A stretch of 64,000 nucleotides of DNA from Hathewaya histolytica (GTDB lineage Bacteria; Bacillota; Clostridia; Clostridiales; Clostridiaceae): NCBI RefSeq assembly GCF_901482605.1, contig NZ_LR590481.1:558001-622000 (forward strand), given 5' to 3'. Both the position numbers and the translations under genes were made by a program. The notes beneath the pieces were generated by a model. That model did no database searches and was not told the origin of the DNA. It saw only the letters and a list, made by a program, of their open reading frames with translations. Every line of letters starts with the position of its first letter. Position 1 is the first letter of the stretch. Of the stretch, positions 63,464 through 64,000 are shown piece after piece.

Positions 63464-64000
63464 ATGTATTTTTCAAAACAAGGAGAAAATAATACTAAAG
63501 AGACGATAGAGCTTTCTTTAAAGTATGCAAAAGAAAGAGGAATAAAAAATATTGTAGTAGCCTCAACTACAGGAAAAACTGCAAAGTTATTAAAGGATTT
63601 TGAGCATAATGTAGTTATGGTAACTTATGCAAATGGCGTTAATGGAAAAGGGATTCCTGCAGTAACTAGTAAGGAAGTAAAAGAACTAGAAGGAGACAGA
63701 ATTAAAGTTTTTACTGGAACTCATGTGCTTTCAGGTGCGGAAAGAGCTTTATCTAGACAGTTTGGTGGCGTTTCTCCGGTGGAAATTATGGCACATACCT
63801 TAAGGATGCTTGGACAAGGTACGAAAGTTGCTGTTGAAGTTGCGGTAATGGCTCTAGATGCCGGACTTATACCTTATGGAGAAGATATTATAGCAATAGG
63901 TGGCTCTTCTCATGGTGCAGATACGGCATTGGTAATTAGTCCAAGTCATGCAAGCTCAATTTTAGATACAAAAATAAGAGAGGTTATTTGCAAACCTGAA
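63464..64000 (+). CDS. Pyruvate kinase alpha/beta (C-terminal) domain protein, truncated by window end
   Basis: 179 codons without a stop up to the window edge; ATG 63464 follows GGAGGG. The sequence has the pyruvate-kinase C-terminal-domain fold: SLKYAKERGIKNIVVASTTGKTA, VVMVTYANG, VAVEVAVMALDAGLIPYGEDIIAIGG and ADTALVISPSHASSI. It has no barrel domain, so it is not a pyruvate kinase. Stand-alone proteins of this type are found in clostridia without known function. It follows the UvrD-LexA fusion by 21 bp and is probably co-transcribed with it. Confidence 0.75.
   Translation, partial: MYFSKQGENNTKETIELSLKYAKERGIKNIVVASTTGKTAKLLKDFEHNVVMVTYANGVNGKGIPAVTSKEVKELEGDRIKVFTGTHVLSGAERALSRQFGGVSPVEIMAHTLRMLGQGTKVAVEVAVMALDAGLIPYGEDIIAIGGSSHGADTALVISPSHASSILDTKIREVICKPE

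Overview
The window reads as chromosome of a low-GC, spore-former-type Firmicute, most likely Clostridium sensu stricto (cluster I). The protein-coding DNA is strongly A/T-rich, Shine-Dalgarno sites are strong (AGGAGG type), TTG/GTG starts are common, the 16S/23S genes are clostridial in type, and the gene families (split ThiW/ThiD/ThiM/ThiE, CobA-HemD fusion, KdpFABC with short KdpD, clostridial IS200-like transposase) fit. I do not name a species. The sequence begins upstream of a complete gene and ends inside one.

Layout. 0.1-1.9 kb: an orphan class I isoprenoid-synthase-like protein and a GNAT acetyltransferase. 2.1-9.6 kb: a shikimate operon (aroF-aroB-aroA-aroC-chorismate mutase-aroE-aroK-aroQ) taking PEP + erythrose-4-P to chorismate and prephenate. 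It is preceded by a 59-codon leader ORF containing a Phe-Tyr-Trp run and a textbook terminator, so it is probably attenuated by aromatic amino acids. 10.3-13.5 kb: TPP riboswitch and thiamin salvage operon thiW-thiD-thiM-thiE. 13.6-17.7 kb: S1-domain protein, a frameshifted sensor kinase and deoD. 17.9-20.7 kb: an mgtA-type P-type ATPase behind an unusual leader (short acidic/Pro ORF running into a perfect 32-bp hairpin). 20.9-24.4 kb: amidase-like protein, VOC protein, two hypotheticals and tRNA-Leu(CAA). 24.5-33 kb: a histidine kinase/TPR response regulator pair divergent from kdpFABC, with a truncated KdpD facing kdpC. 33.1-35.2 kb: rhomboid protease, lone sdaAB, PemK/MazF-like protein. 35.25-36 kb: a long non-coding stretch with two nearly identical 76-nt structured units, each followed by a terminator. 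36-40.5 kb: a 1494-residue secreted subtilisin-like protease.

41-46.1 kb and 55.2-60.2 kb are two nearly identical rRNA operons (16S-23S-5S) in the same orientation; only the first carries a tRNA-Gly(GCC). Between them lies an adenosylcobalamin-riboswitch operon, cbiQ-cbiO-hemA-sirC-hemC-cobA/hemD-hemB-hemL, which makes uroporphyrinogen III and precorrin-2 from glutamyl-tRNA by the C5 route and therefore feeds cobalamin/siroheme. After the second rRNA operon come an IS200-like element, a Bax-inhibitor-1 family membrane protein, a UvrD-like/LexA-like fusion protein and a truncated (window edge) pyruvate-kinase alpha/beta-domain protein.

No prophage, CRISPR array or large defence island was seen. 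The most interesting signals are regulatory RNA: the aromatic leader peptide, the mgtA leader, the hairpin separating the aroE Shine-Dalgarno from its start codon, and the tandem structured RNA units at 35.3-35.6 kb.
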